A stretch of 64,000 bases of DNA, from NCBI GenBank assembly GCA_023630585.1, contig CM042558.1, positions 12,021,800-12,085,799 on the forward strand, written 5' to 3'. Shown one piece after another: positions 11,001 through 26,409 of this stretch (the first letter of the stretch is position 1; the number at the start of each line of letters is the position of its first letter). This DNA comes from Cranoglanis bouderius (taxonomy: Eukaryota > Chordata > Actinopteri > Siluriformes > Cranoglanididae). Under the pieces are notes generated by a model. That model was not told where the DNA came from. It did not search any database and saw nothing but the letters and a program-made list of their open reading frames with translations. Both the position numbers and the translations under genes were made by a program.

Positions 11001-14000
11001 ATAACCATCACAGACATTTCCCACCAAACTATGTGCATATGAAAGTAATATTCACCTCAACTGAATTTGATTTCTATAGACATTGTCAGAAAGCAGCTTT
11101 AGAGAAATCTGGATATAGATTTTGGTCCAGTAAGCAAGTTATGTCATTAAAGCAAGTTAGCAAGGTTAACAGAATTTCTACTAATAGAGTGTTAGAAAAA
11201 TCTCCCTGTTTGAACATTTTTAACAGATGTTCTTGTAGAATCAATCTGGTACAGTCAGATGAATCATGCCAAATGTCTGCATGTGGGGCCTAGTCTTTTC
11301 CAAATTGTTTGGTAAAATCAATCTCAGTTAATCATGTATTCTATTGTTTTGTGCCATATTTGACAGATGTCCTAATGCAAAATAGCTGAGTTTGCTTGAA
11401 AAGAATTCCAAAAAGATTATTTGGCATGTAGAGAGATAAATGGCTTTAAATAAACAGAAAAGTGGTATAAAAGAGAGCCCAGCATGCCTAAGCAGTCTAT
11501 CACAAAAAGTTTAAGTTTAAAGAAAGCCATTGCTTTCTGAATACAGAGCTCTGCCATTCATGAATACTAAAATGTTTTCTTTGTTGTTTTTTTTTCCAAA
11601 AAGTTCCTGTGTCACATAATGTAATTCCTTTATTCTCTTAAATTCAACTATTTGTGTATAAATTAACTACTAACTAACTAAGTCACTAAACACTCAAGAA
11701 CAGTGTAAAAAATGTTTTATACACATATTTTCCTTACAGATATATAACTTTAAAATGGGAATGCACGTGTTTGGATAGTCAAAATTCAGGGATACATATT
11801 CAAACATTTGGTTCCAAGAAACATTCAAACCACTCAACATTCATGCAATTAACCAATCAAGCATTGGAGAATGGTCTGAGGAGAGTGATCAGAGCTGACA
11901 GGAAGACTACAGTCTTCTGCTGTTGTAGCCCATCTGCCTCAAGTTTTGGTGTGTTGTGTGCTCTGAGATGCTTTTCTGCTCGCCACAGTTGTAAAAAGTG
12001 GTTATTTGAGTTATTGTAGACTTCCTCTCAGCTCAGAACATTAAATCCATTTTGATATGAACATTACTTCACACTCTTGACCTGTATCTGCATGATTTGA
12101 TGATGTTTTGCTGCTGCCAAATTATTGGCTGACTTGACAATGGCATGAATATGCAAGGCTATAGGTGTTTTTATTTAAGTGGCTAGTGAATGTAGATAGT
12201 GACATAACATACAGTAAATAATATGTTCCCTTAAATATAAAGTTACTACTTTTAAAAAAAATTTTATCAGAACCTCAAAATCTCTGTGTAACATGAGTGG
12301 CGTGTTGCTTACTGAGGTGAACACAACTTTTTTGTTGCTTCTATTCTCACCTGATCTCCTCATTGATGGCATCCAACTGCTCCTGCAACATAAGGGCAAG
12401 TGTCTGAGCATCCGAGTGACCACTGGGAGACAGCATGTCCCCTGAACTGAACACGGTCTCACGGTCATCATCATCCAGCTCCGAGAGCTCTGTGTCACTG
12501 CCCATCAGGTGTGAGCGGCTGCCTCGAAGGCTAGAAGGCTGTAATCGCTCCCAGTCCTGCTCAACCACCGGTAGGATCTGAAATGAAGATATTAACCCTG
12601 GTCATATGAGCAGATTCCTTTATTTGCACTCGCACTTTTCACCAGTAGAATACAAAAGCATGGGATTCTTGAATGTTTAGTATCTAGTTAAATTATCCTT
12701 TTCACTAAAGGGAACAGAAGGGGTTAATTATAAATAATTTTCCTCTTGACACTATTTAAAAATAGAACTTACAGTAAGTGCAACATCCAGCGAAGCAGTA
12801 AAAGATGAGGAAAACGACAATTATAAATATTACAGTATAATGTTTTTTTATTTACATAATAAATATTCTGTGACTCTAAAGCAATAGTACAGAGGTGCAT
12901 TACAGTAGGTGTATTTATGCAATAGGGCTAGCAAGATAATCCTTCTTCTAAGTGTTGCCTTGACGGGATAGCCATATATCTTGAAAATGAAAAAGCAATT
13001 CGGTGTAAGTGCTGCATATTATTTTTCAACAGCAATATTCTGATCTGTAATAGCATTATTCATGTAGAGCTAAAAGCATTAGGCTATAGCCATTTCATAA
13101 TATTTCCTCTGAGCAACAGTTTGTTATGTATAAAAGAAAATGCAATTCGGTGAAGGTAGTGGATTAATTCTCAAAGCAACAGCACTGAAAATTCTAAGCA
13201 TACATATGAATTGATTTTAATTCATCAGCAACAGATACAGTCATGGAAAAAGAAAGTACACCATCCTTGAATTCTGTTTTTATTCACCAGAGCCTAAATA
13301 ACAACTGTATGGTCCTCACAAACGTTTATAATCAAACGAATAATCTCAGGTTACAACAACAACAACAACAACAACAAAAAACAGATTTCAATATGTAGTC
13401 ACCCTTCACTGAAAGCCATAATTATTCCATCTTTTTCTGATTGTACTGTCATGAACATAAATTATTAATGTGCTTACAGAGGCCTGTAGATCACATGACG
13501 TGGCTCTTGGGTTTTTCTTTGTATCTCTGAGCATTAAACAGTCTGAACATGGACTGAATTTGCTTAGACATCCACTGCTTGGAAGATCTGCAACTGTTTT
13601 GAAAGCTTTCCATGTGCCAAACCGCCAAAAGTTCTGCTTTTATAGCGTTAGTGACACTTCTTGATAATTAACTCATCTTGTGCATTTCATTAGTAACACA
13701 TGGCTACTAATTACTCTCTTGATGATTGTGGGGAAGTAGGAAGGGTGTAGTTATTTTTTCTCACTTGGTTTCTGAATGTTGGTTTTAGTTTTGGGGGGAA
13801 AATGACTACATATTGAAATCTGGTGGGGGTTTTTTTTGTTGTCACCTAAGGTTATTTGTTGGTTTATGGGATATATTTATCAATTTAAAATGTAGATCCA
13901 AAATTTATGTATCTCTGTAAAGCTGCTTTGTGACGATGTCTATTGTTAACAGCGCTATACAAATAAAACTGAATTGAACTGAACTGAATTTATGGAAGTT

Positions 14001-17000
14001 GGTGGGGACCACACAATTGTTATTTAGACCCTGATAAATAAAAACATAGAACTGAAGGAGGGTGAACTTTCTTTTTCCCATGAGTGCATAATGGATTGAG
14101 GTGCATACTCACAAGATCATGCTACTCTCAAAATGATCAAGGATCAGTTATTTAAAATGATGACACTATAACCATGGAAAATTTGATTTCATGTTAGATA
14201 TCGGTGCACTTTTGCACCTCTAATGCTAACAGCATTTAAAAGGAGTCTCTATTCTCTTGAAGATCTAAACTCCCAATGGCTATCAAGAACAAATAGCACA
14301 TGCAAAGACCTCATTTACATATTGTTTTCTACTCTGAGTTTGCACAAGGTGTAATTCAAGCAGTTATTCTTTATAAGTCACCCACAACACAGTCAATTTA
14401 TGCACATGCAAATTAGTGCACAATAATTTGGATCTTAGTATCAGGGTGTCTGTGTGCAAATGCATCATGCATTACAAATACACTGTAAGAAATCATGCAT
14501 TATGTAATATATTTCAATTTTATTCATCTTATGTTGTACTCTTTGCCTATTGTATTTTATATTGCTATTCCATTACTTATCTATATAGATAATCTATCTA
14601 GACCTTATCTCGACTTTGCACTGAAGTGAACGCAGTACGGATCTATAAACAGAGTATAGTACCTTTGTGGGCTCGTCCCTGAGTGCTACCAGTCTTCCTT
14701 TTTGTGCTCGCCGAATGACTCCTGTAGTGGCAAAGTGCTCCCCCTGTCCCTCCACCACAGAAAAACGCAGGTCTGTGGCACTGCCCAAATGAGACCTAGT
14801 AAGAATCACACAGATAAGAGAGAAAATACACATAAATAGACAATCTCAGAAAATTTTGGTTTACAATAATCCGCTTAAATATTTCAAAATCAAACATCAG
14901 CATGCCTCATCTATCCACTCATCTTTCCACTATCCAAAAATAACTAAAAGTTCAATCACTGCAACAAACAGCCTTCTTCTTTAATTGGGTTCCTTTTTTG
15001 TCTGGGATTTTCACAAAGCCAGAGTAACAAACAAGTTTTAAATTAGCACTCAGAGTGATGAATTATCACCAAGACTTTGCTTAAGTTTGGATAAACACCA
15101 ATGACCACTACAAAAATGCACTAATTATAAAGAGCATTAAACCGCACCAAAGCTCAGTGAAACAACCTTAATATATGTAAATGTTATAGTATAGTATACA
15201 TTACCGAGGGTGTGTTCCATCTCCAAAAGCTCCACTCCTTCTCTTTAGATGATCAAGCTCCGTGCGAAGCTTCTCAATTTCTCCTATGAGTCTCTCCTAC
15301 AAAGCAAGTGTTGTCTTTAATCTTCAAATTGAGCAATGGTAGATGAAAAAATCTGATCAAACAGAGGTTTTTTATTGTTATACAACAGTTAGTTATGATA
15401 ATTTGGTTGGTTGAGTGGCATTTCAAGTGTGCACTGTGTGTATAACACTTCAGCACATAAATTTCCACTTCCTAGTTCAAAACTGTTACTACAGTAGTGT
15501 TAGTGACATCATCAGTGGACATGGCAAAGGATAATTTTCAGGAATATAACTTTTGACTTAAAATATGAAAGCTCGTCAGATGAAGATGAAGATGAAGAAA
15601 AGAAAAGACGGACGATCATTTTACCAGAGGCACCTTTATCTACAAATCTACAAATCAATGTGAGCTAGCTAGCCAGCTAGTCGACGTGCTGTAAAGTGAG
15701 TGTGGATTCTTCAGGATCTATTTCCAGTAGCAGAGCAAAAATAAACAGAACATTTGGTCATATTGTGTATGAAATATATACTCAATATTAATTTCTTGTT
15801 TATAGAACCCTTGTATAAAAGCAACATAGCACTCGCAGTCGTGCAGGTTTGAATTCTTATTCTTGTTTGTATGATATTGCTTAATTAGAAACTGTTCAGC
15901 TCTCACTGTCTAACTCTTGTTATTACCATGTTATATATTTAGAAATAAAATAATGGTTAATATAATACTCTACAGAGCATGCTGAATAATTTATACACAC
16001 AGCTAACCAATTAAAAAAAAAAAAAGTTTATGTTACCTTGGTGTGGTGGAACTCTTCTAACTGCTTCTGTGAATTCTCCAGATCCTGGATGAGTGCATTC
16101 TAGAAATGAAAATTAAAGAAAAAGATGCTGAGTGGGATATCATTCTTAAATGTGGCAAATGTGGGTATGAAAGCTGTATTGTTATAAAAGTGAAAGTTGT
16201 AAAGCTGTATTGCTTCAAATAAATTCCACTCACCTTTATTCTCCCTGCAACTAAACTAAACTCTCATAAACACATTTACAAGAAGCGTTATGGCTAGTGT
16301 GTTCATGTTTCTGCACTCTGAAGGAAATGCCATGTGGGTCAGGAATCTGTTATGGCATGTTCTTTATGCTCATACAGAGCTAATAAAGCATATAGAGCTA
16401 CGATTCAAAACTTAGAGACTCGATGTAATCATGATACAGGGGTTATAGTGACAAGCAGGGTGGAAAATACTTGAGCAATTGTACTTCGTTACTATGCAGT
16501 ATTTAAGTATGAAATTGCTGTATATCTACTTCACTTGAATATAATTTTTACTTAATTACATTTTGAAGAACAAAAAGCTTTTTGCTCCTTACAGTTTTAT
16601 TTAGACCTTTATAGGACTTGTTACAAATCTCAAAGGTTTTGTCTTCTCCCATCCAGCCACACAATATATCAATCGAATGGGCACAGTTTAGAATCAAATC
16701 ATTTCAGTTTGGCATCCAATTAAGAATCGTGTCAATTTTTGTGTCTTTTGTGATGACCTTCTCATTCTACACAATGCATTTAATGCTACATTTATCCGTG
16801 TCCGTGTGAAGATGGATAAGCCTCCACACTGCAGTGTCGACCTTGAGGATGAAAAACCCACTACCTCAGTAAAATGGTTCAATATGCTGGAGTAAGCAAA
16901 GACTCATATAAAATGATGTCTCACCTTTGCCTGCCTAAAAGGCATGAACTCCATTTCATTTAAAAAAAAAAAAAGCATTCTGAGGTATGTTTTGCTAATT

Positions 17001-20000
17001 TGCTAACATTAACTGGCTATATTTAACTAAGGTAGCCCGTTTTCTTTGCTAATGCCAGATTAGACTAGCATTGATTTAAGTAACTAACATAAATTGCATA
17101 TGCAGCAAGTAAAATACCAGCCAATAGTAAATAGTGGTTATTTATAGTGGTATAATTGATTTTTCTTCTGATTAATTAATTAACAAACTACTGTATGCAT
17201 ATGATCATGTATATGATATTTTCAGGCGAGTTTCAAAATGGGTCAGCTGCTTAAAAACGAAAATCTGATTATTATTATTATTATTATTATTTAGTAATAA
17301 AAGTTCTTTTCCTCATGAAAACATGACATTTCATTAGTTAAAACATTTACTTTTTAATACTTGTGTACATTTAAAAGTAGCAGTTATTTTACTTTTACTT
17401 AAGTACATTTTGGCTGGATCATTCCACTTTTTATGTGACACATTGTCTATACTTTCAGTTACATATAATGTCTCAGTACTTTTTCCACCCCTGGTGACAA
17501 GCTTTTATGGGCTATAAAAGATTTTTAATGGACTGAGGGGTGTTGGGGGCAAAAACAAGCATGTCAGAATGTCGAGAGGCTAAGTGTAAGTTACGCCTAT
17601 GTGCAGCAGGATGTTCACATGGTTAAAATGTGCTTGTGTTTACATGTAAATCCTTCAATATTTTAATGGGCTACACTGTAAAAAAAAAAAAAAAAGTACA
17701 AAAGTACTGTACATTTTACAGTATAAAGTACTGTAATTCTTATCTTTATATATAGTGTAAAATAATACATGACCTAGTAAATAAAAAAGCCCAACTTGAT
17801 GCAGGATACAACTGAGCTGAAGGTTAAGGATTTTGATCAAGACCCAACCATGGTAAGTGGTTTTGAACACACGACCTTCCGATTTGCATATCAAAGTCTT
17901 AACTGAGCCACCTCAACTAGCTCAACCAACTTGCATAGATTCAACCACTTCTACCACTGAATTAACTCACACTAAAAGATTGCATTGATTGAGATAGTTG
18001 TGGTGGCTCAGTGGTTAAGGCTTTGAGTTACAGATCAGAAGGTCATGTGTTTTATTCTGAGCACTGCCAAAGAGCCATGGTTAGGTCCTTGTGCAAGACC
18101 CTTAACCATCAGCTCAGTTGTATCCTGCATGAGTTGTAGGATTTTTTCTTAAAGTAACAGCAAGATGAGTAAATGTACTGGATCATGTGTTATGTTATAC
18201 TATGCAAGATATTACAGTACTTTACTGTAAATATGTTTACAGCTGTTAATTGTAAATTACAACCTGTTGCAAAATTCAACAGTCAATTTCTTTTTACAGT
18301 GTAATGAGCAATAAATGAATGTTCACTGAGCAATAAATTTCGCATTACCCAATACTTATCTAAAATGATCTAAATGGATCTGTGCTGACTCGTTTTATTT
18401 GTCATTATTTTATTATGTGACTCATTTCATTTTAAATACCTCTATTATACATTTTTAACTTACTGTTGTTCACTCATATTTGGTTGCACAGTGCTGTGTG
18501 CGTATATGAGTGAACATACCTGAGTGCTTCTATGTACAGTATAAAAGTGAGTGTGTGGGTGTGTTTCAACCTTATCCTCCAGGGCAGCCATTCGTTCTTT
18601 CAAGTGGAGCTGCAGGCGTTCATTAGATTCAGTGAGCAGGCGGTCCACTGTATCCGAGAGACGCCTGTTGTGTTCCTCGTTCATTTTCTCCCTTTGACGA
18701 GCCTAATAGACAAAGAGAGGGAATACAACAAGGAGTCATGAGAAGATAAGATTATATAATGCAACCAGTAGATGGCAGGCCTTTTCATTCAAGCACATAG
18801 GTGGGAAAAAAATGAAAAAGTGTGCTTCCAGTTTTTCTGTAAATGTAAATGGACAAAAGAAATTCCTCAGATATTAAAACCAGTAATCAGAAATTCTTTA
18901 AGAGTCAATTTTTGGCCTGGCATAAGAATCCTTTAACATCTCACAAGCAGTCTGGCAGTTGGACAACTGAGAAGCCAGCATGTGGAAATTGAGATAAATA
19001 TTCAGGTAAAGAGAAGAATTTTAAGAATACGTGTGGGGAAAAAACAGATCTCCACTGCTTCCTAGGTTTAACTGTTTTCCTATGGTTGCTATGGTGATAA
19101 CTTTCTTGAATGTCCAGTCAGTGCACTGTAGACTGGCAACATTATTACTTCTTGGTAATCACAGATTTCTGAAGCCTTTGTATTTGTATTTACTTAAACG
19201 TCCAATTCTCTCGTCCGTTTATACACACAAATACACATTCTTCAAGAACAAACCCATATGTGCACGTCACTCACTCGGCTCAGCTCCTGGTTCTTCTCCT
19301 CCAGCTGGGACTCTAATTGTCGAAGACGCTCTTCAATGTTTCCATGTCGTTCCTCTGCCTGCAAAATTGAATGTCACTAGTAAGAAAGAGCAGTAGTAAT
19401 GCTAGTAATGTTGCATTTTCATATTGCAAAAGCTGCCTAATGTTTATTATGGTTTCTGATTGTATGTTAATGTGGAAAGCTCAAATTTAAAGAGTGAATT
19501 TATACTTTTGATATGGGAAGAACAAATAATGCACTCGCTGTTCCAGTGCTTAAAATCTTGAGAATGCTCGGCAGAAATATGGCTATTGACTGAGGCTAAC
19601 TAGCACTCAGATGTTTTTATACAGACAAGCCAGAATTGCAATAGAAATGAGACAAAACTACTAGCAAGATCAACATTTCCCTCAGATGTTTTGGTAAATT
19701 ACTAGTAAAAGATCAAAGATCTCTGGCATATTGAGAAATATCAACACCATTAGAACAGAACTATAGCAAACAGAATTATGGCGTCACCTTCAACAATGTT
19801 GATGTGAAATTTGGCCGAAATAACAGAACCACTGGGCACAATAATAACATGGTGCATGTTGCATATTACACAGGGCACTGCACCTGGAACATCTCAATGA
19901 TATCACCTGATGAAACTACTGTAAGGTCAAAAGCACAAAAGCAGTCACTGCAAACGGTTTCAAATTACAAAATCAAAAGGAACTGCAAAAAAGTGAGGTC

Positions 20001-23000
20001 AAATGAGTGGTGGTTCCTTTAAAAAATAGTCAGACAAATGGAGCAGCTCCTCCACACACACACACACGCACGCACGCACGCACACACACACACACACACA
20101 CAGAGAAAATGCTACTTTCCTGTTCTCATCAATGCTTCAAAGATTAAGCAGTTGGGTGGATGTGTGACTTGCCTTGGTGAGGGCAGCCACTCTCTGAGCC
20201 AATTCAGCCTCCACCTCTGGCAGTGTTTCGGCCTTCCTCATGGTCTGCTGTAGCCTCTGTTCAGCCAGCTCCAATAGTTCTTGCAGATGACGCACCTTCT
20301 CCTCACTCTGAAAAACACACAGATTTAGACTTGGATCATGAGTCCTGGATTCACCCCAATAAAGCACATACGGTGTTTACATACTTGCACCCTTGTCTCT
20401 ACACACCACACATTACAGAAGACTTCACCATGGGAAGTCGATAGGGTGGAAACTAATCAGAACTCAATACAAAACAGGTGAACACAATCAGGCAACAAAC
20501 CAATGACATGGCTGGAGATAGTACTACAGCAGAAAGCCAAAAGAAATATGGTGTCTGTTGCCATGGGAACTGTGATGCAAAGGGAGAAACTGTGATAATC
20601 ATGGCCATGAACCAATATACACTGGTATGTAAAAAAAAGAAAAAAAAAATCCTACACATTATCATTGTAAGTAGTCATGTGCCAGAATTAACATTTAATA
20701 TCTTAGTAACCTTTTCCCATAATATGGTTTGGAATATATCTATATTTGAAAACCTGTTTACATATAATCATTTTTAACTTGGCAAGATAAAACCGGATAT
20801 TGTGACTTGTAATTAGTGATTTTTACTTCTGTAAAGCATTGCTGATTTTTTATTGGAAAGGAAAGTATACTGCTGTGATATTATCATATCCAACAGTTAT
20901 TAGTGCTATATAATAAACTGGTGGACTCGACCTGTCGATGGAGCGAGTCCTTGGTGGCCAGCTCGTTCTCCAGCTTGTCATTCAGGTCATGGATGGAGGT
21001 TGTTTCACGTTGTGCAGCCAGGTAGCGCTTCTCCAGCGTTGTGATTCGCTCCTCCATGTCCTCCTTCTGTGCCATTGCCTGTTGAACAGGCATATAGTAA
21101 GAGCGAAACACACTCCAGAAATACAAGACTGTATAAATGCGTAGAGGACAGAACCCCATTGAATGTTAAATATTTCAGCTTTCAATACTGTATACTGTAT
21201 AGGGATAGTTTGTAATGTTTAGAAGCTGCATTTCATTGCAACTGCAATGAAAACATTGAGAAGCTTGCTTATACCACAGCGCTGTTGAATTCTTGAATCT
21301 GATTGGTCAGGTGTTGATTCATTTACTGTAACAGCAGCTCTGACAATAGTGCTGATTGCAAGGTTTATATTAATGTGCTCGTTCTAATCCGTTATTGTTT
21401 CTATAGTAACAACTTACAAAGAGACTTGGCAGATGTTCCACATCATCTATGTGCTGTTATGTAATTAAGAAAAATGTATATGACATGATATGGTGAAATT
21501 TCCCATGAGGAGACATTTATTTAACATTCATGGTAGGAGTCTCCAGTGTCAGTGCTTTGTAACAGGAAGAGATATAGCTGAAACTTTAAGTTTGTTGATA
21601 TAGGAAAGTCTTCAAGAAAGAGGACATTGTGTTTTCATGTTACAGATTTCTCTCTAACATGACAAGCTGCATTTAAAAAAATATATATATATTATTAATT
21701 TCAAGAGAGAAAAAAAGACACTGGTGAGGGAATGACTGCGCATGGCTCCTATAACATAAGTAGTAACAGGATCTACCTTGTCTTTCAGACATTCCACAAC
21801 ATTAAAATGTAGGCATAAATGGATAAAAAGCATGACGTGCTTTTTGATAATCTTTGTTAAATGCATGTGGTATGAGAGGAATAAAATACTTCAAGATGTA
21901 TTGTTATTGGAAAATAATCAACTATGGTGTGGCAACAGTCAGTCCGCTTTGCCACATTACACACCTGGTAAGATATTAAAGCTAGCCAAGGTGAAATGAC
22001 ATGATCCCAACAGTCTCAGGATATCTTATGTTTCCAGATTCTACACTCTTCATTGTGTCTGTGTGTTTTTAGAAACATGAATATAGTGTACATTTGAAAA
22101 TGATTTATGGTGCATTGTTGTAGCTTTAATGAGCTTTTAGGAAAAAAGCTCTCAAGGTACATTTCATGCACTTTCCCAGATAAGAGATGCACATTAAAGA
22201 TGCAAAAACCCTCTGTACCCTTGAGGATACAGCCACAACTTCAAATTGTCTAGCAGCAAAGTGTGGTGTGTGGCTCACACTAACCTCGCGGATGTCTCGC
22301 TGGTGTTTGGCGCTGAACTCCTCGCTCTTCAGCAGCTCCTTGCGCACATTGGCGAGTTCGCTCTCTAGCTCAGCCACGCGGGTATTCAACGTGTTAGCAC
22401 GCTCACGACTTGCTGACAGATCTTTATTAGCTTTGTCTAGGAGTTCCTGCAGCTCCATAGCACGAGTGGAATCATCATGGACATCTATGGAGCCATTAGG
22501 CAGCCTCTGTATTGAACAAAAACAAGTATAGTGACATGAAGGTCACTGCACTGCCATACTACTGTCCTTGTGGACTTTATTTCAAAACATGGAAATGTGA
22601 GTGATCTATGCCATAGAAGTGGCCAGCTGTAGCTCAAAGACAGGAGCGTGTAGTTGGGAACACTTTCTTGAGGGTTTTATTTAATTATTTATTTTAAATT
22701 AAAACATGAAAAAGAAAGAGAAAGACAAAGAAAATGTACATTTAATTATAGTGTTTTCCATAACTTCTGGCATGTAGTGGAAAGGATAACATATCTGAAG
22801 CGATTTTGTTGATGGTGGTTGATGGTTGAGGATTAGCATGACCAGCTGTCACATTAACTAGCTAGCAAGATCATTAGCTAACTTGCTAAGTAGCTAGCAA
22901 AGTACATTCATAAAGTTTTGTCCACTATCCTTGAGTCAATTTAAACCTGTTAGTGTTGATGCGATGATGTGAACCTGTCAGTAAGACAGCCCACCTTCTT

Positions 23001-24321
23001 GGTTCACATCATCACTCTATGACAAGCAGATTTGACTCAAGGTTCCTTCAGCCAAATTTCCACCCTTGATTAATTGACAACATATTTCAGGGTGTCGTTT
23101 AACTCTTAAAATATGACTGACTATAATCAGCAAGTGAATCCATTCATTCTCTTTCTGTACCGCTTATCCTATACAGGGTCATGGGGAGCCTCGAGCCCAT
23201 CCCAGGGAACTCATGGCACAAGGCGAGGCACACCCTGGACTGGGGCCAACCCATCGCAGGTCACAATCGCACACACATTCACACACCCATTCATTTGGAA
23301 ATGCCAATCAGCCTACAGTATATGTCTTTGGACTGGGGGGAGGAAACCGGAGTACCTGAAGAAAACCCCCAAAGCACAGGGAGAACATGCAAACTCCATG
23401 CACACAGGGCAGAGGCAGGATTTGAACCCCCAACCCCAGAGGTGCGAGGCAAACATGCTAACCAACTATTTTTTATTTAGTAATTTATTATTTCTGTTGA
23501 CATATTAATCAGCCTCACTGACCATTTTTCTCGTGACTAAAAGGGAAATTCTATCAGATTACTACACATATCTGCACTTTATTCCAGATACAGTCCATAC
23601 TTTTGCTTCCATCTATCTTTTATATCCTTTATATTATATTTTTTATATTTGTCCTTTTCTACTTATACATGTAAATTCAGGTTGATTTAAATAAAATTTT
23701 TATGTCACTTCATGTCGTACTGTTTATGGTTGTGTGTGTGATCAATAAAATTTGAATTTGATTTGATAACCTTCAGGACATGTTCTAGCTAATTAAATAT
23801 TGGAAGTGGCTGTTTAGTGACCTTGGGGATTCCACCAAGATGAAATGGTGCAGGTTACAAATGGAGGTGGAAGCCAAAAAAAAACAAAAAAAAACTGCGT
23901 GCTTCTCATTATTTTAATTGCACCTCCTTGCTTCCCTTCCTCACTTCTTAGATGTTCCATCCAAGGAAGCAGAGAAAGAATGCAAGGGAAGGAAATGTGG
24001 ACAAAAAAGGAAATGTGGACAAACATATTTACCAAAAGAGATGTTCTTGCTCATTGACACATCCCTTTCATGCAACTTTACTGAAAATAACAATTCACTT
24101 ATTGATGGTGATAATTATACACTGAATCATCCTTATTTAAAATATTCTTACACACATCAAGTTAAACGTTGATATTTTTATCTTAAAGATTCTACTCACT
24201 TTGTTTCTCTGTTTTTAAAGCATGGCATATTAATTGACTTAATTCATTTTGTATTTGTGGTTCTTATTATTGCATTATTTATTGATGGAGCATTTATACT
24301 GTGTGCTTATGTCACACGACC

Positions 24322-24380
<59 letters not shown>

Positions 24381-26316
24381 TAATAATAAAAACGTCTGTG
24401 TAAAAAAGCTTCTGTGTATCCTCCACTTTCCTTGTTTCCTCTGAATGCATTTTATGAGTTTTTACTTCCTTATAGTTGCTGCACAGATTTTCAATTAATT
24501 TTCTAGGTCACAGGCTGAAGGACGTAGGACTGAGGAACCAAGGAGGCATCAATTACAAGTTTGGGGTGCACAGAGTATTTGTGCTATACACTTACAAAAA
24601 ATAACATTAAGTTCAAATATCCGGAATATAGTCAAATGTATCTAGTATTTCCTATTATAAAATTTTAATAAATCATATATATAATTATTAAAGCTATTTC
24701 TAGACATTTCTACTCACTTTAAGCTTGAAATAAGCTTTTTCTAATGGCATAAATTTTTATTTTTTAATTGTATGCATTTATATCTAGAAAGAAGCAAAAT
24801 TATCTGCCAACAGAATATGAAACTTTAAAGCTTGAAATATGTAAAAGTATCTAAAATAATAAGGCTAAATCATATCATATTATTGTCATTAATATTAAGA
24901 ATATTAAGAAATATTACAATTTAATAAGAAGAAATATTATAATAAGAAATATTAGGTAAATTTGCCCATAATCAAGATATTTATCCGCGCCTTCTCCTAT
25001 AATGCCTGATGAGGTTGGAGAATACATGGCAAGGTGGACTCTCCTCTTCAGTTCACTCCACAGGTTTTCTATGGGTTTCAAGTCAGGGGACTGGGATGGC
25101 CATGGCAGGACCTTGATTTTGTGGTCAGTAAACCATTTTTGTGTTGATTTTGATGTACGTTTTGGATCATTGTCCTGCTGGAAGATCCAACCACGGACCA
25201 TTTTAAGCTTTCCGCCAGAGGCAGTCAGGTTTTCATTTAATATCTGTTGATATTTGATGGAGTCCATGATGTCATGTATCCTAACAAAATGTCCAGGTTC
25301 TCTGGCAGAAAAACAGCCCCAAAACATTAAAGAGCCACCACCATATTTAACCATGGGCATGAGGTACTTTTCCATATGGCTACCACTACCATGGCGCCAA
25401 AACTACCTCTGGTGTATATTGCCAAAAAGCTTTTGGAGACTTTCTGACCCCAAGACGCAACTAACTTCTGCAACTCTCCAGCTGTGATCCTTGGAGATTT
25501 TTTGGCCACTTGAACCATTCTCTTCACAGTGCGTTGAGACAATATAGACACACATCCAATTCCAGGTTGATTCATAATATTTCCAGTTGACTGGAACTTC
25601 TTAATTATTGCCCTAATGGTGGAAATGGGCATTTTCAATGCTTTTGCTATTTTCTTATAGCCACCTCCCATTTTGTGAAGCTCAACAACCTTTTGCCACA
25701 CATCACAGCTATGGTCTTACCCATTGTTATGAATGACTAAGGGAATTGGCCTGTGTGTTACCTCATATTTATACCCCTGTGAAACAGGAAGTCATGGTTG
25801 AACAATTTGCTGTTCCTAGTCACCCAGGTGTACTAAAAAATGTAAAATATCAATGGGAATATACTTCAAATATATTTTTCTCATATGAATTCAAAGGGGT
25901 GCCAATAATTGTTGCACACCTATATTTAACAAAGATATTTTTGGTGGATAAACCTGTGTTGTGTTTTCAATTGTCTGATATCCATGAGAGCAGAGTATTT
26001 TTTGTGATTTCTTTTAACAAAAGATGAAAAGGTTAAACAATAAAGACAATTATTCATAGCCTTCTTTGCTTATATTTACCAAGGGTGCCAATATTAGTGG
26101 AGGACACTGTAGTTTTTTCTCTCTGAACTCACAAACCCTTCCAAAAGATATGTGCTAATACAGAAGGAGAAATTGTCTGTAGTGTTTCAGGTTATTTGTG
26201 GGGGAGAATAAAAACAGCAATGCATGAGCAAGGAATCTCACTTTTAGCAGAAAGATGTTTACCTCCCTAGCCACATTATTCAGCAGTATGGTTTTAATAA
26301 TCTTGACCTACAACTT

Positions 26317-26409
<93 letters not shown>

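Noticed and set aside
10688..11293. A 201-codon + strand ORF
   Set aside because: It lies opposite the ppfia4 exon at 10681-10909 and then runs into intron; no domain or codon pattern supports it.
12175..12498. A 107-codon minus-strand ORF overlapping a ppfia4 exon
   Set aside because: It uses the wrong frame of the exon at 12351-12577; the correct frame gives the conserved liprin sequence.
23113..23508. Open frames in family P repeats (also 44793-45182, 60354-60683 and 61070-61366)
   Set aside because: The same peptides recur because the same interspersed repeat recurs; they have no coding signature.
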